A DNA stretch of 64,000 nucleotides from Mesorhizobium sp. (GCA_004017535.1 SAJS01000008.1:1-64000), one strand, 5' to 3'. Counted from the stretch's first letter, positions 31,320 through 40,468 are shown. The notes: generated by a model from the letters alone, not told the origin. A program made the numbers and translations.

Positions 31320-31454
31320 ATGCTCCCGCTGGACGAGACATCATTCGAGACGGCTCTGGACGAACGCGTCCAGGGTATGCTTGACGCTTGCACGCGATGC
31401 GGCAAGTGCGTTGAGGTTTGTCCAAGCGTGGCGCCCGCCCGGAGCGGAACCTAA
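31320..31454 (+). pseudogene. N-terminal remnant of a 4Fe-4S (Fe-S)-binding protein
   Basis: MLPLDETSFETALDERVQGML is followed by a 4Fe-4S motif, CTRCGKCVEVCP, and VAPA, as in the N-terminus of heterodisulfide-reductase-like (Fe-S)-binding proteins. It stops after 44 codons, far short of the several hundred residues expected. A truncation by deletion is likely; the DUF768 gene begins 24 bp later. Confidence 0.6.
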
Positions 31455-31478
31455 TATCCGCCTCATGCTTATGAAAAA

Positions 31479-31865
31479 ATGAGCACGCGCGGCGCCGATT
31501 TCCTCGACCGTTGGATGGCAGAGCATCTGCCCGAAGCGGGGACGGATGACCCCGCCGCGATAAGCGATCTCACCGACCAAGTGATGGAAGCTGCGGACCG
31601 AGAGGGCATCGCGGTCAGCGAGATTTATGAGGAAGTCGGCAGCGTATTCGAAGTGATCGCGGCAGCGATGCAGCACCGCGATGGCAGTTTGCCCGAAGCC
31701 GATACCGCCGCTCTTGACCTCTTCGCCGGCCGGTTATCCCACGAATCAAACATCTCCAAGGAGCAGGCGCAGGATCTCATCAAGCGGTTCGGCACCGACT
31801 GGGAAACGCTTCTCAATGAGGCTCATTTCGTGAAAGAGCTTGAAGGTCGGCTGCGGCAGGAATAA
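31479..31865 (+). CDS. DUF768-family protein
   Basis: A 128-aa protein. The first ~70 residues (MSTRGADFLDRWMAEHLPE..ISDLTDQVMEAADREGIAVSEIYEEVGSVFEVI) fit DUF768, a family I know mainly from Mesorhizobium. The rest (ALDLFAGRLSHESNISKEQAQDLIKRFGTDWETLL) looks like a small helical DNA-binding-like module. Function unknown. This is the best single taxonomic marker in the window. Confidence 0.8.
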   Translation: MSTRGADFLDRWMAEHLPEAGTDDPAAISDLTDQVMEAADREGIAVSEIYEEVGSVFEVIAAAMQHRDGSLPEADTAALDLFAGRLSHESNISKEQAQDLIKRFGTDWETLLNEAHFVKELEGRLRQE

Positions 31866-31907
31866 ATCCCACATCGGTGCGGCGACCCTTTCAGCACGAG
31901 GATCGCT

Positions 31908-32189
31908 ATGGGCAAGGAATACCCGTTTTCAGAAAGCACGCTCGGTGGCAAACTGGCCGCCGGCACGGCCTTGTCAGTCCACTGCTTCGGTTGCCAGCGC
32001 CGCGCGGTTCTTGATGTCGCTGAGCTGGTCAAACGGTTCGGCCCGGACCAGCCCTGCCTTCATTGGGATCTGCTCAAGATCATCTATTGTCACGAGTGCC
32101 GAGCCGCCGGCCGAGATGACCGGAACCTCCAGTTCACAAACCATGCCGCAACGCCCGAGCAGCGGAAGGGCTGGACTCCTTGTCCTTGA
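31908..32189 (+). CDS. Small zinc-ribbon hypothetical protein (93 aa)
   Basis: The ATG at 31908 follows CACGAGGATCGCT. Two CxxC pairs (CFGC near residue 26 and CHEC near residue 61) fit a zinc ribbon, with LDVAELVKRFGPD between them as in many small rhizobial proteins. It lies 42 bp after the DUF768 gene and may be co-transcribed. Function unknown. Confidence 0.65.
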   Translation: MGKEYPFSESTLGGKLAAGTALSVHCFGCQRRAVLDVAELVKRFGPDQPCLHWDLLKIIYCHECRAAGRDDRNLQFTNHAATPEQRKGWTPCP

Positions 32190-33078
32190 TCCAGGCGGCC
32201 CGGCCGGCAGCGGGGTAGGCCGCAGGCCGGGCCTGACCGGCGGCGCACGACTAAATACTCACAGGCGCCGGCTGATGTCGATCATATGGGGGATTTCATA
32301 GAATCATCGCCATCCGAACGAAGGACGAGGTCCCGAGTTGAACGGATCATGAGCTTCGCGGGGCCCGAAGCTGCACGCCAACTGAGCGGCCCGACAGTTC
32401 CGCGCTCTGTTGGGGTGCGTTGGATCGAACCGCCGGGCCTAACCGACTCGGGGTGGGGAGTCGGCCAACGCAGACGTTACATTAGCGAGGCTGCATGAAT
32501 ATCACGGTTGGTTACATTCCACCGGTTTCGCTGCACAGCGCCGAGCAACGCGCATTTTATGACAACGCCGGGCGCCATCGCGGCCTGGTGGATCACCATC
32601 CCGTCCAGCGGGTCGCCGTCATCACCCAACACCGGCAAGAAGATCAAGCTGAAAGGCTGGCAGGACGCAGATGAAGCGGCAGTGTCCCTGCGCAAAGGAA
32701 TGAAGGCGTTCCGGCGCCGGCAGGCACATTGAACGAAATCTGCGGTGATCGAGGTTCGTGCTGCGTTGCTGAGACGACTTGGATTGTTCCGAGCGCACTT
32801 GCGCATGCTTAATTAAGCTGGAGGGGTGCGCTTCGGCGTGCTGCGATCTGTTTTTCGGATTGCGACGCGTTCGCGCATTTGGGTGAAGTGATCACATCCA
32901 GAAGAGTGTCAGGAGGCGCGGCGATCTAGCTCCCGCCGCCATGCCTCCCATCCTCATAGCTTAAAGACAGACCACTCTGGTGAAGACCGGAGTGCATAGC
33001 TTTCTTTTGTCTGCAGCCCACTGCCAGAGGGTCTGCGATGAGGGAGATGTTGGATTCTGGCCAACAACGGAGGAACCC
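32190..33078. other. Intergenic stretch with REP copy 2
   Basis: About 890 bp. It holds the repeat at 32194-32242 and short frames (for example 32496-32678 and 32508-32732) that overlap each other and have no recognisable motif. No gene is called. Confidence 0.4.
32194..32242. repeat. REP-like palindromic repeat, copy 2
   Basis: 49 bp almost identical to 2157-2205; the main difference is a TGG/CAG change next to the first arm. The same 9-bp arms GGCCCGGCC and GGCCGGGCC are present. Confidence 0.7.
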
Positions 33079-33399
33079 ATGTACAGACATTTATTCTTGT
33101 CGGTTGCTACCGCCGTTTCCATGAGCGGAGCGCTCATGCTTGGGACTGGTGGCGCGGGAGCGCAGAATTTGTGTCCCGGCGTTTCGGCCACACAGTGCAC
33201 AGACTTGTGCGGCACCGCCGGTGTCGCTTCCTGCACGAAGACAGGGTCGACGCCCGATTGCGTCTGCAACACGACGACCAAAGACGTGAACGGCAACGCG
33301 AACGGCACGGCGACGACGGACAGTGGGAGCGGCCAGGGCAATTTGGGCAACAAGACCGACACAAGCTGCACCGGCAACACGGGTCAATGCAAGAAATAG
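33079..33399 (+). CDS. Cys-rich exported protein (106 aa)
   Basis: The ATG at 33079 follows ACGGAGGAACCC. It has a signal peptide (MYRHLFLSVATAVSMSGALMLGTGGAGA, then QN). The mature part of ~78 residues has eight cysteines in pairs (NLCPG, TQCTDLCG, SCTK, DCVCN, SCTG, QC) and a Gly/Asn/Thr-rich tail, so it is probably disulfide-bonded in the periplasm or outside. No family recognised. It lies 140 bp upstream of the MacAB-type exporter genes and could be a cargo, by position only. Confidence 0.75.
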   Translation: MYRHLFLSVATAVSMSGALMLGTGGAGAQNLCPGVSATQCTDLCGTAGVASCTKTGSTPDCVCNTTTKDVNGNANGTATTDSGSGQGNLGNKTDTSCTGNTGQCKK

Positions 33400-33539
33400 A
33401 AAGCAGGGGCATCGCCTCGCTTCGGGCAACGCGACCTCGTCGGCTTTCAAGCGTGGGCACGTGACGTGTTACCCGCTTGATGGCAACGTCGAAACCGCCG
33501 GGAGAGCGTCCGCCCTCCCGGCAATCTGGATGTCAGCAC

Positions 33540-35003
33540 ATGGTGATGCGCAGTCTCTTGTTTGCAGCGGTAGCCATCGGCGCGGCAACGGCACCGGACG
33601 CGTCGCTCGGACCGTCAATGACATCGGGGGCCGAGCGGGTGTCTTCGGCTTTCCGGCAGCTACTGATGCAGGTGAAGCCTGCGCACCCTGAAGCGCAGAC
33701 GAGACCGGCTTACCAAACCGAAGTCGCGGAGCGGGGTGACATCGTAACGACCGTGCAAGCCGCCGGCACGCTCAACGCACTGGTGGTCGTGGAAGTGGGG
33801 TCTCAGCTTTCCGGACGGATCAAGGAGCTTTACGCCGATTTCAATTCCAAGGTGACTTTGGGTCAGGTCATCGCGCGTGTCGAACCGGAAATGTATGAGG
33901 CCCGGCTGGCCCAGGCCGAAGCCGAACTGGAGATGGCGCAGACGCAGGTTTCGGTGCAGCAGGCGCAGATCGAACGAGTCCGAGCTGAACTGGACACCGC
34001 TGAAGCCAAGCATGAAGCGGCGGTGGGGCAGAACAGGCGTGCGCAAATAGGGCTTGCCGAGGCGCTCCAGGACATGGAACGCAAGCGGCCGTTGGCACAG
34101 CGCAATGTCATTACGGCAGGCGAATGGGAGCGCACCCAGAATGCGCACGAATCGGCTGAAGCACAGGCATCATCCATAGGCGCGGAGGAGTTGTCGCAGC
34201 TGGCCGCCGTTCGCGCCGCCCAATCAAGCGTCAGTATGGCTGATGCGGAACTCGCTAACATGCTGGCCCAGGTCAAGCAGCGGGAAGCCATGCTTCGGCA
34301 GGCCCGGATCGATCTCGAGCGGACCTATATCCGGGCGCCGGTCACCGGCACAGTGGTCAACCGTGCGGTGAGCGGGGGGCAGACACTGGCGGCGGGCTTG
34401 CAGACGCCGATCCTGTTCACCATCGCCAAAGACCTGACGAAGATGCAGGTCGAAGCAACAGTGGTCGAAGCTGACATTAGTCGTTTTGCCGTCGGACAGC
34501 CCGTCACCTTCACTGTTGATGCCTATCCCGATCGCATTTTCGCCGGCTCGGTAAAGCAGATCCGCAAGGCCCCCCAAATCGTGCAGAATGTCGTCGCCTA
34601 CGTGGTCGTGGTGGCTGCCGAAAACCCTCAAGAGCTTCTGCTACCCGGCATGACGGCCAACCTCGATGTGGTGGTGGCAAGGCGGGAACATGTTCTCAAA
34701 GTACCCAATGCCGCCCTGCGTTTCCGACCGCAGGACTCAGGGCCGGACCAGCATAACCTCGCAGCTGCGCCTTTATCCGAGGCCGCAGAGCAAGATACAG
34801 AACCTGGATCGAGCGGCCAAGTGTTCGTCATGGGACCGCACGGTGAACCAAGGGCGGTTCCGCTCCGCCTCGGGATCACTGACGGCCGAATGACTGAGGT
34901 CTTGGCCGGCGACCTCATAGAGACGCAGTCGCTGATCGTGGGGGTCACCGCACCCGCCCCGGCGGATGCGGCTTCCGTGCTAATCAGATTCCGCCTTCAG
35001 TGA
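33540..35003 (+). CDS. macA: MacA-like periplasmic adaptor (HlyD/RND-type)
   Basis: About 487 aa. N-terminal hydrophobic segment MRSLLFAAVAIGAATA. A lipoyl half-motif (GTLNALVVVEVGSQLSGRIKELYADFNSKV) precedes a long coiled coil (about 110-265). The returning lipoyl strand is LERTYIRAPVTGTVVNRAVSGG. Beta-barrel and membrane-proximal domains follow, with the MacA-type QEVLLPGMTANLDV block (here QELLLPGMTANLDVVV). The start is uncertain: in-frame codons at 33480 and 33540 are both possible, and 33540 is chosen as it precedes the membrane segment. It overlaps the next gene region, so the three genes form an operon. Confidence 0.85.
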   Translation: MVMRSLLFAAVAIGAATAPDASLGPSMTSGAERVSSAFRQLLMQVKPAHPEAQTRPAYQTEVAERGDIVTTVQAAGTLNALVVVEVGSQLSGRIKELYADFNSKVTLGQVIARVEPEMYEARLAQAEAELEMAQTQVSVQQAQIERVRAELDTAEAKHEAAVGQNRRAQIGLAEALQDMERKRPLAQRNVITAGEWERTQNAHESAEAQASSIGAEELSQLAAVRAAQSSVSMADAELANMLAQVKQREAMLRQARIDLERTYIRAPVTGTVVNRAVSGGQTLAAGLQTPILFTIAKDLTKMQVEATVVEADISRFAVGQPVTFTVDAYPDRIFAGSVKQIRKAPQIVQNVVAYVVVVAAENPQELLLPGMTANLDVVVARREHVLKVPNAALRFRPQDSGPDQHNLAAAPLSEAAEQDTEPGSSGQVFVMGPHGEPRAVPLRLGITDGRMTEVLAGDLIETQSLIVGVTAPAPADAASVLIRFRLQ

Positions 35004-35017
35004 GAGAGCGCCCCCGC

Positions 35018-35761
35018 ATGGCACTGATCGAAGTCGAGGAAGTACACCGCAGCTACCGCATCGGGGGCTCATGGATCAGGGCGCTTGACGGCGTGAGCAT
35101 GAATATCCAGCAGGGCGAATTTGTTGCAGTGAAGGGCGCGTCGGGCTCGGGCAAGTCCACTTTCATGAACATCCTGGGCTGCCTCGACCGGCCGACCGAA
35201 GGCCGATATCGACTGGACGGGATCGATGTCAGCCGCCTTCATCACGATGCGCTTGCCGGCATTCGCAACCGTAGCATCGGCTTCGTGTTTCAGTCCTTCA
35301 ATCTGCTGCCACGCGCCAGCGCCGTGGAAAATGTCGAGCTGCCGCTCCTCTATCGCCGGATGTGGCCGGGCACGCGCCGCCGACGCGCGCTCGCGATGCT
35401 CGAAAAATTTGGTGTGGCGAACCGGGCGTATCATAAGCCGTCCGAGTTATCGGGCGGCCAGCAGCAGCGCGTTGCAATCGCCCGTGCCCTGGTCGCCGAG
35501 CCCTCGGTTCTGCTCGCCGACGAGCCCACCGGTGCGCTCGACAGCCACACTGGGCAGGAGATCATGGACATCTTCCGCGATCTCAACGGTGAAAGGGTGA
35601 CGGTGGTTGTCGTGACGCATGAGACAAAGGTTGCTGCCACTGCCGATCGCATGGTGACCTTTCGGGATGGCCGGCTCGTGCCTGAGGAGGCCGGGACGCG
35701 AAGCCATTTGAATTTGGATGCCGCAGACCATCTTTCGCTGGTTCGCAGCAATGCCGGGTAG
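35018..35761 (+). CDS. MacB-type ABC exporter ATPase
   Basis: A 247-aa ATP-binding subunit of the LolD/MacB class: Walker A KGASGSGKST, signature ELSGGQQQRVAIARAL, Walker B LLADEPTGALDSHTG, H-loop VVTHE. E. coli MacB fuses ATPase and permease; here they are separate genes. The ATG at 35018 is chosen; a GTG at 35000 overlapping the macA stop is also possible. With the permease it energises export through the MacA-like adaptor and a TolC channel not in the window. Confidence 0.9.
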   Translation: MALIEVEEVHRSYRIGGSWIRALDGVSMNIQQGEFVAVKGASGSGKSTFMNILGCLDRPTEGRYRLDGIDVSRLHHDALAGIRNRSIGFVFQSFNLLPRASAVENVELPLLYRRMWPGTRRRRALAMLEKFGVANRAYHKPSELSGGQQQRVAIARALVAEPSVLLADEPTGALDSHTGQEIMDIFRDLNGERVTVVVVTHETKVAATADRMVTFRDGRLVPEEAGTRSHLNLDAADHLSLVRSNAG

Positions 35762-36977
35762 CGTCAGAACAGCCCTGCGTTCGCTGCGCGCTCACCATCT
35801 GCGTAGCTCGCTCACCATGCTCGGCATCGTTATCGGCGTTGCCGCCGTCGTCGTGATGATCGCGGTGGGTATTGGGGCCCGCGACCGAATCGCAGCCCAG
35901 ATCCGCAGCCTCGGCGCGAACCTCATCATGGTGACACCGGGCAGCGCGCGCATGGGCAGCGTCCGACTGGGAAGCGGGGCGGCTCCGCAGTTGAGCGAAG
36001 AAGACGCGCTGGCGATCCGATCAGAGATCCCCGGCGTGATCGTGGCGGCACCACTACTGCACGCCCGCGAGCAACTGACCGTTGGATCGTTGAACTGGCA
36101 AGGCGTGCTTCGCGGTGTGACGCCCGGCTACTTCACGGCGCGGGAATGGCGCGTGATCGCAGGCCGCGAGATGACCTCGGACGACGACCGACGTGCCGCA
36201 AACGTGGTGCTCCTCGGCACGACAATGCGCGAGAAGCTGTTTGGCGAGGCCGGTGCCGTTGGTTCTGCGATCCGAATCCGCGGCGCACCGTTCACGGTCA
36301 TCGGTCTGCTCGAACGGAAGGGACAAAGCGTTTGGGGCGAGGACCAGGACGATGTGGCGCTGGTGCCGCTGAAAACGGCGCGCCGCCAGTTTGTCGGCAT
36401 CAGTCGGGCCAACCCCGCCCTCGTGCACAATATCACCGTCAAGTTCGCCGATGGGTTATCGGCCGAGGATGTGATGGCAGCCATGCGCGATCTCCTGTGG
36501 CAACGGCATCGCTTGCGGGCAGGCCAAGAAGACAGCTTCATGATCAGCAACCTTGCGGAAGCCGCCGATATCGAGGGGGCGACTACTCGAGTCGTGTCAC
36601 TGCTGCTGTCCGCCGTCGCTTCAGTTTCCCTTGTGGTGGGCGGCATCGGCATTATGAACATTATGCTGGTAACGGTCACGGAGCGCACCCGTGAGATCGG
36701 GCTACGGCTGGCGGTCGGTGCGCGCCGACGCGACATTCTTGTCCAGTTTGTCGTCGAGGCAATCACTCTCGCATCGCTGGGTGGAATGCTAGGCGCGCTG
36801 GTCGGCATCGCCTCGGCAATCGGCATCGGGGCCTTTGCTCGCTGGCCTATAGTTATCGACCTTAGCTCGGTGCTGCTGGCCGTTAGTTTCGCTGCCGGCG
36901 TGGGCGTTTTCTTCGGCTATTATCCCGCCCGAAAGGCGGCACGACTTCAGCCCAGCGATGCCTTGCGCGCAGAGTGA
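35751..36977 (+). CDS. MacB-type ABC exporter permease
   Basis: A 408-aa protein with one N-terminal membrane segment (SSLTMLGIVIGVAAVVVMIA), a ~200-residue periplasmic MacB_PCD domain, and three C-terminal membrane segments with the FtsX motif (VGGIGIMNIMLVTVTERTREIGLRLAVGA). The ATG at 35751 overlaps the ATPase gene by 11 bp; 35718 is an alternative start. Completes the tripartite exporter. Confidence 0.9.
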   Translation: MPGSVRTALRSLRAHHLRSSLTMLGIVIGVAAVVVMIAVGIGARDRIAAQIRSLGANLIMVTPGSARMGSVRLGSGAAPQLSEEDALAIRSEIPGVIVAAPLLHAREQLTVGSLNWQGVLRGVTPGYFTAREWRVIAGREMTSDDDRRAANVVLLGTTMREKLFGEAGAVGSAIRIRGAPFTVIGLLERKGQSVWGEDQDDVALVPLKTARRQFVGISRANPALVHNITVKFADGLSAEDVMAAMRDLLWQRHRLRAGQEDSFMISNLAEAADIEGATTRVVSLLLSAVASVSLVVGGIGIMNIMLVTVTERTREIGLRLAVGARRRDILVQFVVEAITLASLGGMLGALVGIASAIGIGAFARWPIVIDLSSVLLAVSFAAGVGVFFGYYPARKAARLQPSDALRAE

Positions 36978-37116
36978 CTTCCGGCGTCGAAGGCCTCGAC
37001 GGTAAGGTCAGGTAGACCGAGTATGGAACTGACCGCAGAATAGAGCGCCGGGATGAATACGAAGTCGGCGCCGGCTCTTGATCTGGTCGAGCCTTTCGCG
37101 GAAGGGCCTTCTCTGC

Positions 37117-37365
37117 TCAGTCGTTAGAAGAAAAACCTGAGACCTCTGGTTTTGATCGGTCGGGCTGCCTGGAAAGCGCGCGTAAGAGACCGGCTTCTGT
37201 CCGGGTTCCCTCGTTGAAAACACTAAGGATATAGGCGGCAAGGTCTTCCCGCCGCTCCCTCTCCCGTTGAGCCAGTCCGCGCTCAGCACACAGCAGGACG
37301 AAAACCCGCTGCAGCAGTTCCAACTCAGCAGGATCATAAGTGCCGGTATATCGCGATAGCGGCAT
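37117..37365 (-). CDS. Conserved small hypothetical protein (82 aa)
   Basis: MPLSRYTGTYDPAELELLQRVFVLLCAERGL..REDLAAYILSVFNEGTRTEAGLL. This helical pattern (a YDP..EL..L..VFD..C.ERGL opening and a LA..I...F..G...E..L middle) recurs in small rhizobial hypotheticals. The protein from 41860-42126 in this window shares its layout (LAVCERVFNQVCADERL..AEMVVAVFRNA..ERELL), so the two are paralogues. Function unknown. Confidence 0.65.
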   Translation of the reverse strand: MPLSRYTGTYDPAELELLQRVFVLLCAERGLAQRERERREDLAAYILSVFNEGTRTEAGLLRALSRQPDRSKPEVSGFSSND

Positions 37366-37461
37366 TGCAACCGGCTCTCAAACTCGGCCACGGCGCGAGT
37401 ATCCCATACAAACGTTGAATTGCCACGATCCCTCGGGTGTAGCCGCCAAGGAATCGAAGGA

Positions 37462-37502
37462 AGCCCGTCGCTTACGCCCATTAGCTGCGACGGGCTTTTT
37501 CT
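37462..37502 (+). terminator. Rho-independent terminator, plus strand
   Basis: A perfect 10-bp stem, AGCCCGTCGC (37462-37471) and GCGACGGGCT (37487-37496), then a T-tract into TTTTTCT. There is no plus-strand protein gene between the MacB-type permease (ends 36977) and this point, so it may end a non-coding RNA or a long permease transcript. Confidence 0.75.
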
Positions 37503-37660
37503 ATTCGCCTTGGGGGCTGGACAGAGGAGCGCCGGGTGCCCACCGGCCAGCTACGGGGACAGGCAGCTCCGGCGCTCGACCGGTCGGCTGTGGCCGCGCT
37601 GGTGATCAGATTAGCACGACCGGATGGACCGGGCTTTCGGCCGTCGCAGGCACAGCCTGA

Positions 37661-38857
37661 CTACCCGGCTTCCTTGGCGGCTAATCCCATTTTTTTGATA
37701 AACCATGGCATCGTCAGGCCCTGGACGAAAATCGAGAATGCCACCACGGCAAAAGCTGTGACGATGATCGCCCCACGCTCTGGAAGGTCCTGTGGCAATG
37801 CGAGCGCGAGTGCCAAAGCGAGGGAGCCGCGCAGGCCACCCCAGACCAAAACGTGCTGAAACCTGAGATCCACCTTTAATGCGGTCGGGTTGAGCAGGGC
37901 ACAGAGTGGGTAAATGGCCAGAACCCTACCGAGCAGGACGAGTGCGATTGCAACGGCCGAACTGCCCGCGAAGATGCCGAGAGGCTGGTGCGCCTCGTGG
38001 CCACCAATCAGGATGAACACGATCGAGTTCGCCAGAAACGCCGCATACTCCCAAAATGCAAGGACATGGCTGCGCGCGTTGGGTGATATGGCACCTTTCC
38101 AGCCTACATTTCCGACCAGCAGGCCTGCGGTGAGCGTTGCGAGCACGCCCGACATACCGAAGTTCTCCGCAATCAGAAAGGAGCCGTAGGCGGCGATCGT
38201 CGTCAGGGTGATTTCTACGAGATGGTCCTCTGTCTTCCCGGCGATGAGAAGGAGCGCCGCTGCCACGGCCGCGCCCACGGCGATGCCTCCGGCAACCGTC
38301 CAGACGAAGGACCAGGCTATCGCCAACGGCGTGGCTTCCGCGCCCGCCGCGATCGAGACGAGGATCCCGAATCCTACGGCCGCAGCGCCGTCGTTGAGCA
38401 GGCTCTCCGACTCTACCAGAAGGCTGAGGCGCGGTTGGATCTTCATTTCCTTGAAGGCGGCCAGGACCGAGACTGGATCGGTGGCGGCAATCAACACGCC
38501 GAAGAACGCTGCGCCGAGCCAACTCCAGCCCAGCAGCAGATGCATGCCTGCGGCAACCGCGACGGCGGCGATCGCGACACCCGGGAAGGCAAGGAGGGCG
38601 GTCACCGGCAGGTTCGAGCGAAAATGTCGCCACTCGATTTCGAGCGCCGCCTGGAAGATGAGAGGCGGCAGGAAGACCGTGAAGATCAGGTCCCGACTGA
38701 GCGGAAGTTCGACAACGCCGGGTAGGAATCCAAGCGCGATTCCGGCGACCACCAGTCCCACGCTGTAAGGAAGACGCAGGCGGCGCGAGATCATCGCGAC
38801 CAGCGATGCCGTGAAAAGGAGCATTCCCAGGGTTGTGATCGAAAGCTCAGCCATCAT
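37661..38857 (-). CDS. Na+/H+ (or K+/H+) antiporter, CPA1 family
   Basis: A 398-aa inner-membrane protein with about 12 hydrophobic segments. Family motifs are GVLIAATDPVSVLAAF and LLVESESLLNDGAAAVGFGI, which hold the ion-binding Asp residues. It exchanges Na+ or K+ for H+ and helps with pH or salt tolerance. The start ATGATG at 38857 follows CGGAATCGGAGCC and overlaps the stop of a 41-aa membrane protein gene (ATGA). Upstream in-frame codons would add 119 residues of unlikely sequence. Confidence 0.9.
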   Translation of the reverse strand: MMAELSITTLGMLLFTASLVAMISRRLRLPYSVGLVVAGIALGFLPGVVELPLSRDLIFTVFLPPLIFQAALEIEWRHFRSNLPVTALLAFPGVAIAAVAVAAGMHLLLGWSWLGAAFFGVLIAATDPVSVLAAFKEMKIQPRLSLLVESESLLNDGAAAVGFGILVSIAAGAEATPLAIAWSFVWTVAGGIAVGAAVAAALLLIAGKTEDHLVEITLTTIAAYGSFLIAENFGMSGVLATLTAGLLVGNVGWKGAISPNARSHVLAFWEYAAFLANSIVFILIGGHEAHQPLGIFAGSSAVAIALVLLGRVLAIYPLCALLNPTALKVDLRFQHVLVWGGLRGSLALALALALPQDLPERGAIIVTAFAVVAFSIFVQGLTMPWFIKKMGLAAKEAG

Positions 38858-38979
38858 GGCTCCGATTCCGGCGGTGCAAAAAACTGAAAGTAAGCGAATA
38901 TCGCAACCAGGATAAAGAGCATGGCCAGGACGGTCAGTCTCAGAACTTGGCCTGCCGCTGGCGACGGTCCGCAATGCAT
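38854..38979 (-). CDS. 41-aa single-span membrane protein overlapping the antiporter start
   Basis: A minus-strand frame from ATG 38979 encodes MHCGPSPAAGQ, then a hydrophobic stretch LRLTVLAMLFILVAIFAYFQFF and the tail APPESEP, stopping at 38854-38856. The stop TGA overlaps the antiporter ATG (ATGA), a classic coupled junction. It is a plausible small regulator or subunit of the antiporter; no homologue known to me. Confidence 0.55.
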   Translation of the reverse strand: MHCGPSPAAGQVLRLTVLAMLFILVAIFAYFQFFAPPESEP

Positions 38980-39312
38980 AAGAACTGCTGAACCGAGCTT
39001 GGCAGACCGATCCCGCGATTTCCAACATCGTGCTGCTTGATACAGCGGGCGGAGTTATCCTTTCTGCGCCGAATACTGCCGTCCCATCTAGCGGGCGCCA
39101 AATGGCGTGCGCCATGGACGAGGGCTCAAACAGCCAGTAAGCGATGCGCGTTTCAAATCCCGGGAATGCGCCAGCGCGGGTCGAGCATGGTCGCCAAAAA
39201 ATCCAGTTCCGCAATGACGCTAGCTGCCTTGCTGCCCTTGTAACCCTGCCGAGCTATTCCACCGGCAGGGGCCGTGCGTGCCAGCGCAGTCGGCTGACTT
39301 ATGGCCGTCATT
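38980..39312. other. Intergenic stretch without recognised gene
   Basis: About 330 bp between the small membrane protein gene and the DUF937-like gene; no motif-bearing frame seen. Confidence 0.4.
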
Positions 39313-39801
39313 CTAGACATCGTTTTGCCTGGTGCCTTGAGTGCCGTTCGGGCCCACGTCGTCGAGCAGGTTGGTCTCACCAGAGCGTTGGGTGGGCTCT
39401 GGTGGCAGTTCGCCATTTGGCGTCATTTTGTTGATGGCTTCCGGCAAATCCCGGGTTATCCTGCGGATGAGCTCCTCGCGAGACAGGCCGGTCTGCATCG
39501 AGAGCGACGTTAGGGTGCCTTCGTCTATTGCCGCTTCCACCTCATTCGGCTCGATTGGCTGGTTCGGCCCAGTGCCGACCCAGGAGTCGACCTTGGATCC
39601 TGCTCCCGCCTCTCTGAACCGATCCAGGATATCGCCGAGCGCCGTCCCCGAAACGCCTTTGGAAATCTGATCTAGAATCCCGCCCTGTGTGTCGTTTGGA
39701 TTGCGATCTCGCGCCCCACGGATCAATTCGCCTATTTTGTCGCGATTTTGGTACGCCAGAACGCCAAGCAACGCGATCGCCAGTCTTCCGACATTCGCCA
39801 T
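39313..39801 (-). CDS. DUF937 (YidB-like) protein
   Basis: A 162-aa protein. The ATG follows CATGGAGGTACCTG. YidB/DUF937 features are GGILDQISKGVSGTALGDILDRFREAGAGSKVDSWVGTGPNQPIEPNEVEAAI and LSREELIRRITRDLPEAINKMTPNGELP. Function unknown; the family is often found with stress-response genes. A GGAAC sits upstream (near 39860), but no CGTT lies at the right distance. Confidence 0.85.
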   Translation of the reverse strand: MANVGRLAIALLGVLAYQNRDKIGELIRGARDRNPNDTQGGILDQISKGVSGTALGDILDRFREAGAGSKVDSWVGTGPNQPIEPNEVEAAIDEGTLTSLSMQTGLSREELIRRITRDLPEAINKMTPNGELPPEPTQRSGETNLLDDVGPNGTQGTRQNDV

Positions 39802-40000
39802 CAGGTACCTCCATGTGTTCGAGGGGAGAAGGGCTTAGCCTTGCAAATGTTCCGCCGGATGATTTCGAACCCGAGCACGTCGACGGGCTGTGACGCATCG
39901 GCCGCATCTGGCCCACGCCGCATGGTGGATCGCGCGCGGACGCGTCCTTCAGCCGATGCGGGCCGTCCCGCTTGGCGTGCGAACGCCTTGAGCCCGCGGC

Positions 40001-40468
40001 TTAGCCGCTACTTAGATCGTGAATGGCCGCCCGTAGACCGTCAGGCGTGATATCAACCGTCGCAAGCGTGATCGGCAACTTAAAACGACGGTGTCCGGCG
40101 CTGCCCGGATTAAGGTAGAGCACACCGTCAATGGTTTTGAGTTTTGGCACATGGGAGTGACCCGACACGACCATGTCGATGCCGAGTGCCGCAGGTGAGA
40201 CCTGCAGTGTTGTCAGATCATGGAGGACGTAAAATGTTCGGCCCGCCAGCCGCACCAGCGCCGTATCGGCGTAGGCCGCAGCCCACCCGGCCGTGTCCAC
40301 GTTTCCTCTGATGGCGGTAACCGGCGCGATCTGCTGAAGCGCGGTGATGATTTCAGGACTGCCGATGTCGCCGCCATGGATGATGTGGTTTACCCCGGCT
40401 AGGCGTCGTTCCGCCTCGGGCCTCAGCAGGCCGTGAGTGTCAGAGATGATGCCTATCCTGAATGTCAT
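40001..40468 (-). CDS. YfcE/MJ0936-family metallophosphoesterase
   Basis: A 155-aa calcineurin-like phosphodiesterase with all metal motifs: DTHG (SDTHGLL), GGDIG, GNVD, and GHSH (SGHSHVPK), then LNPGS. It hydrolyses phosphodiesters in vitro in related proteins; the natural substrate is unknown. It starts 9 bp after the stop of the RNase Z-like gene, so the two are co-transcribed. Confidence 0.9.
   Translation of the reverse strand: MTFRIGIISDTHGLLRPEAERRLAGVNHIIHGGDIGSPEIITALQQIAPVTAIRGNVDTAGWAAAYADTALVRLAGRTFYVLHDLTTLQVSPAALGIDMVVSGHSHVPKLKTIDGVLYLNPGSAGHRRFKLPITLATVDITPDGLRAAIHDLSSG

Noticed and set aside
32496-32732. Two overlapping short plus-strand frames
   Set aside because: They overlap each other in different frames, have no recognised motif and only weak ribosome-binding sites.
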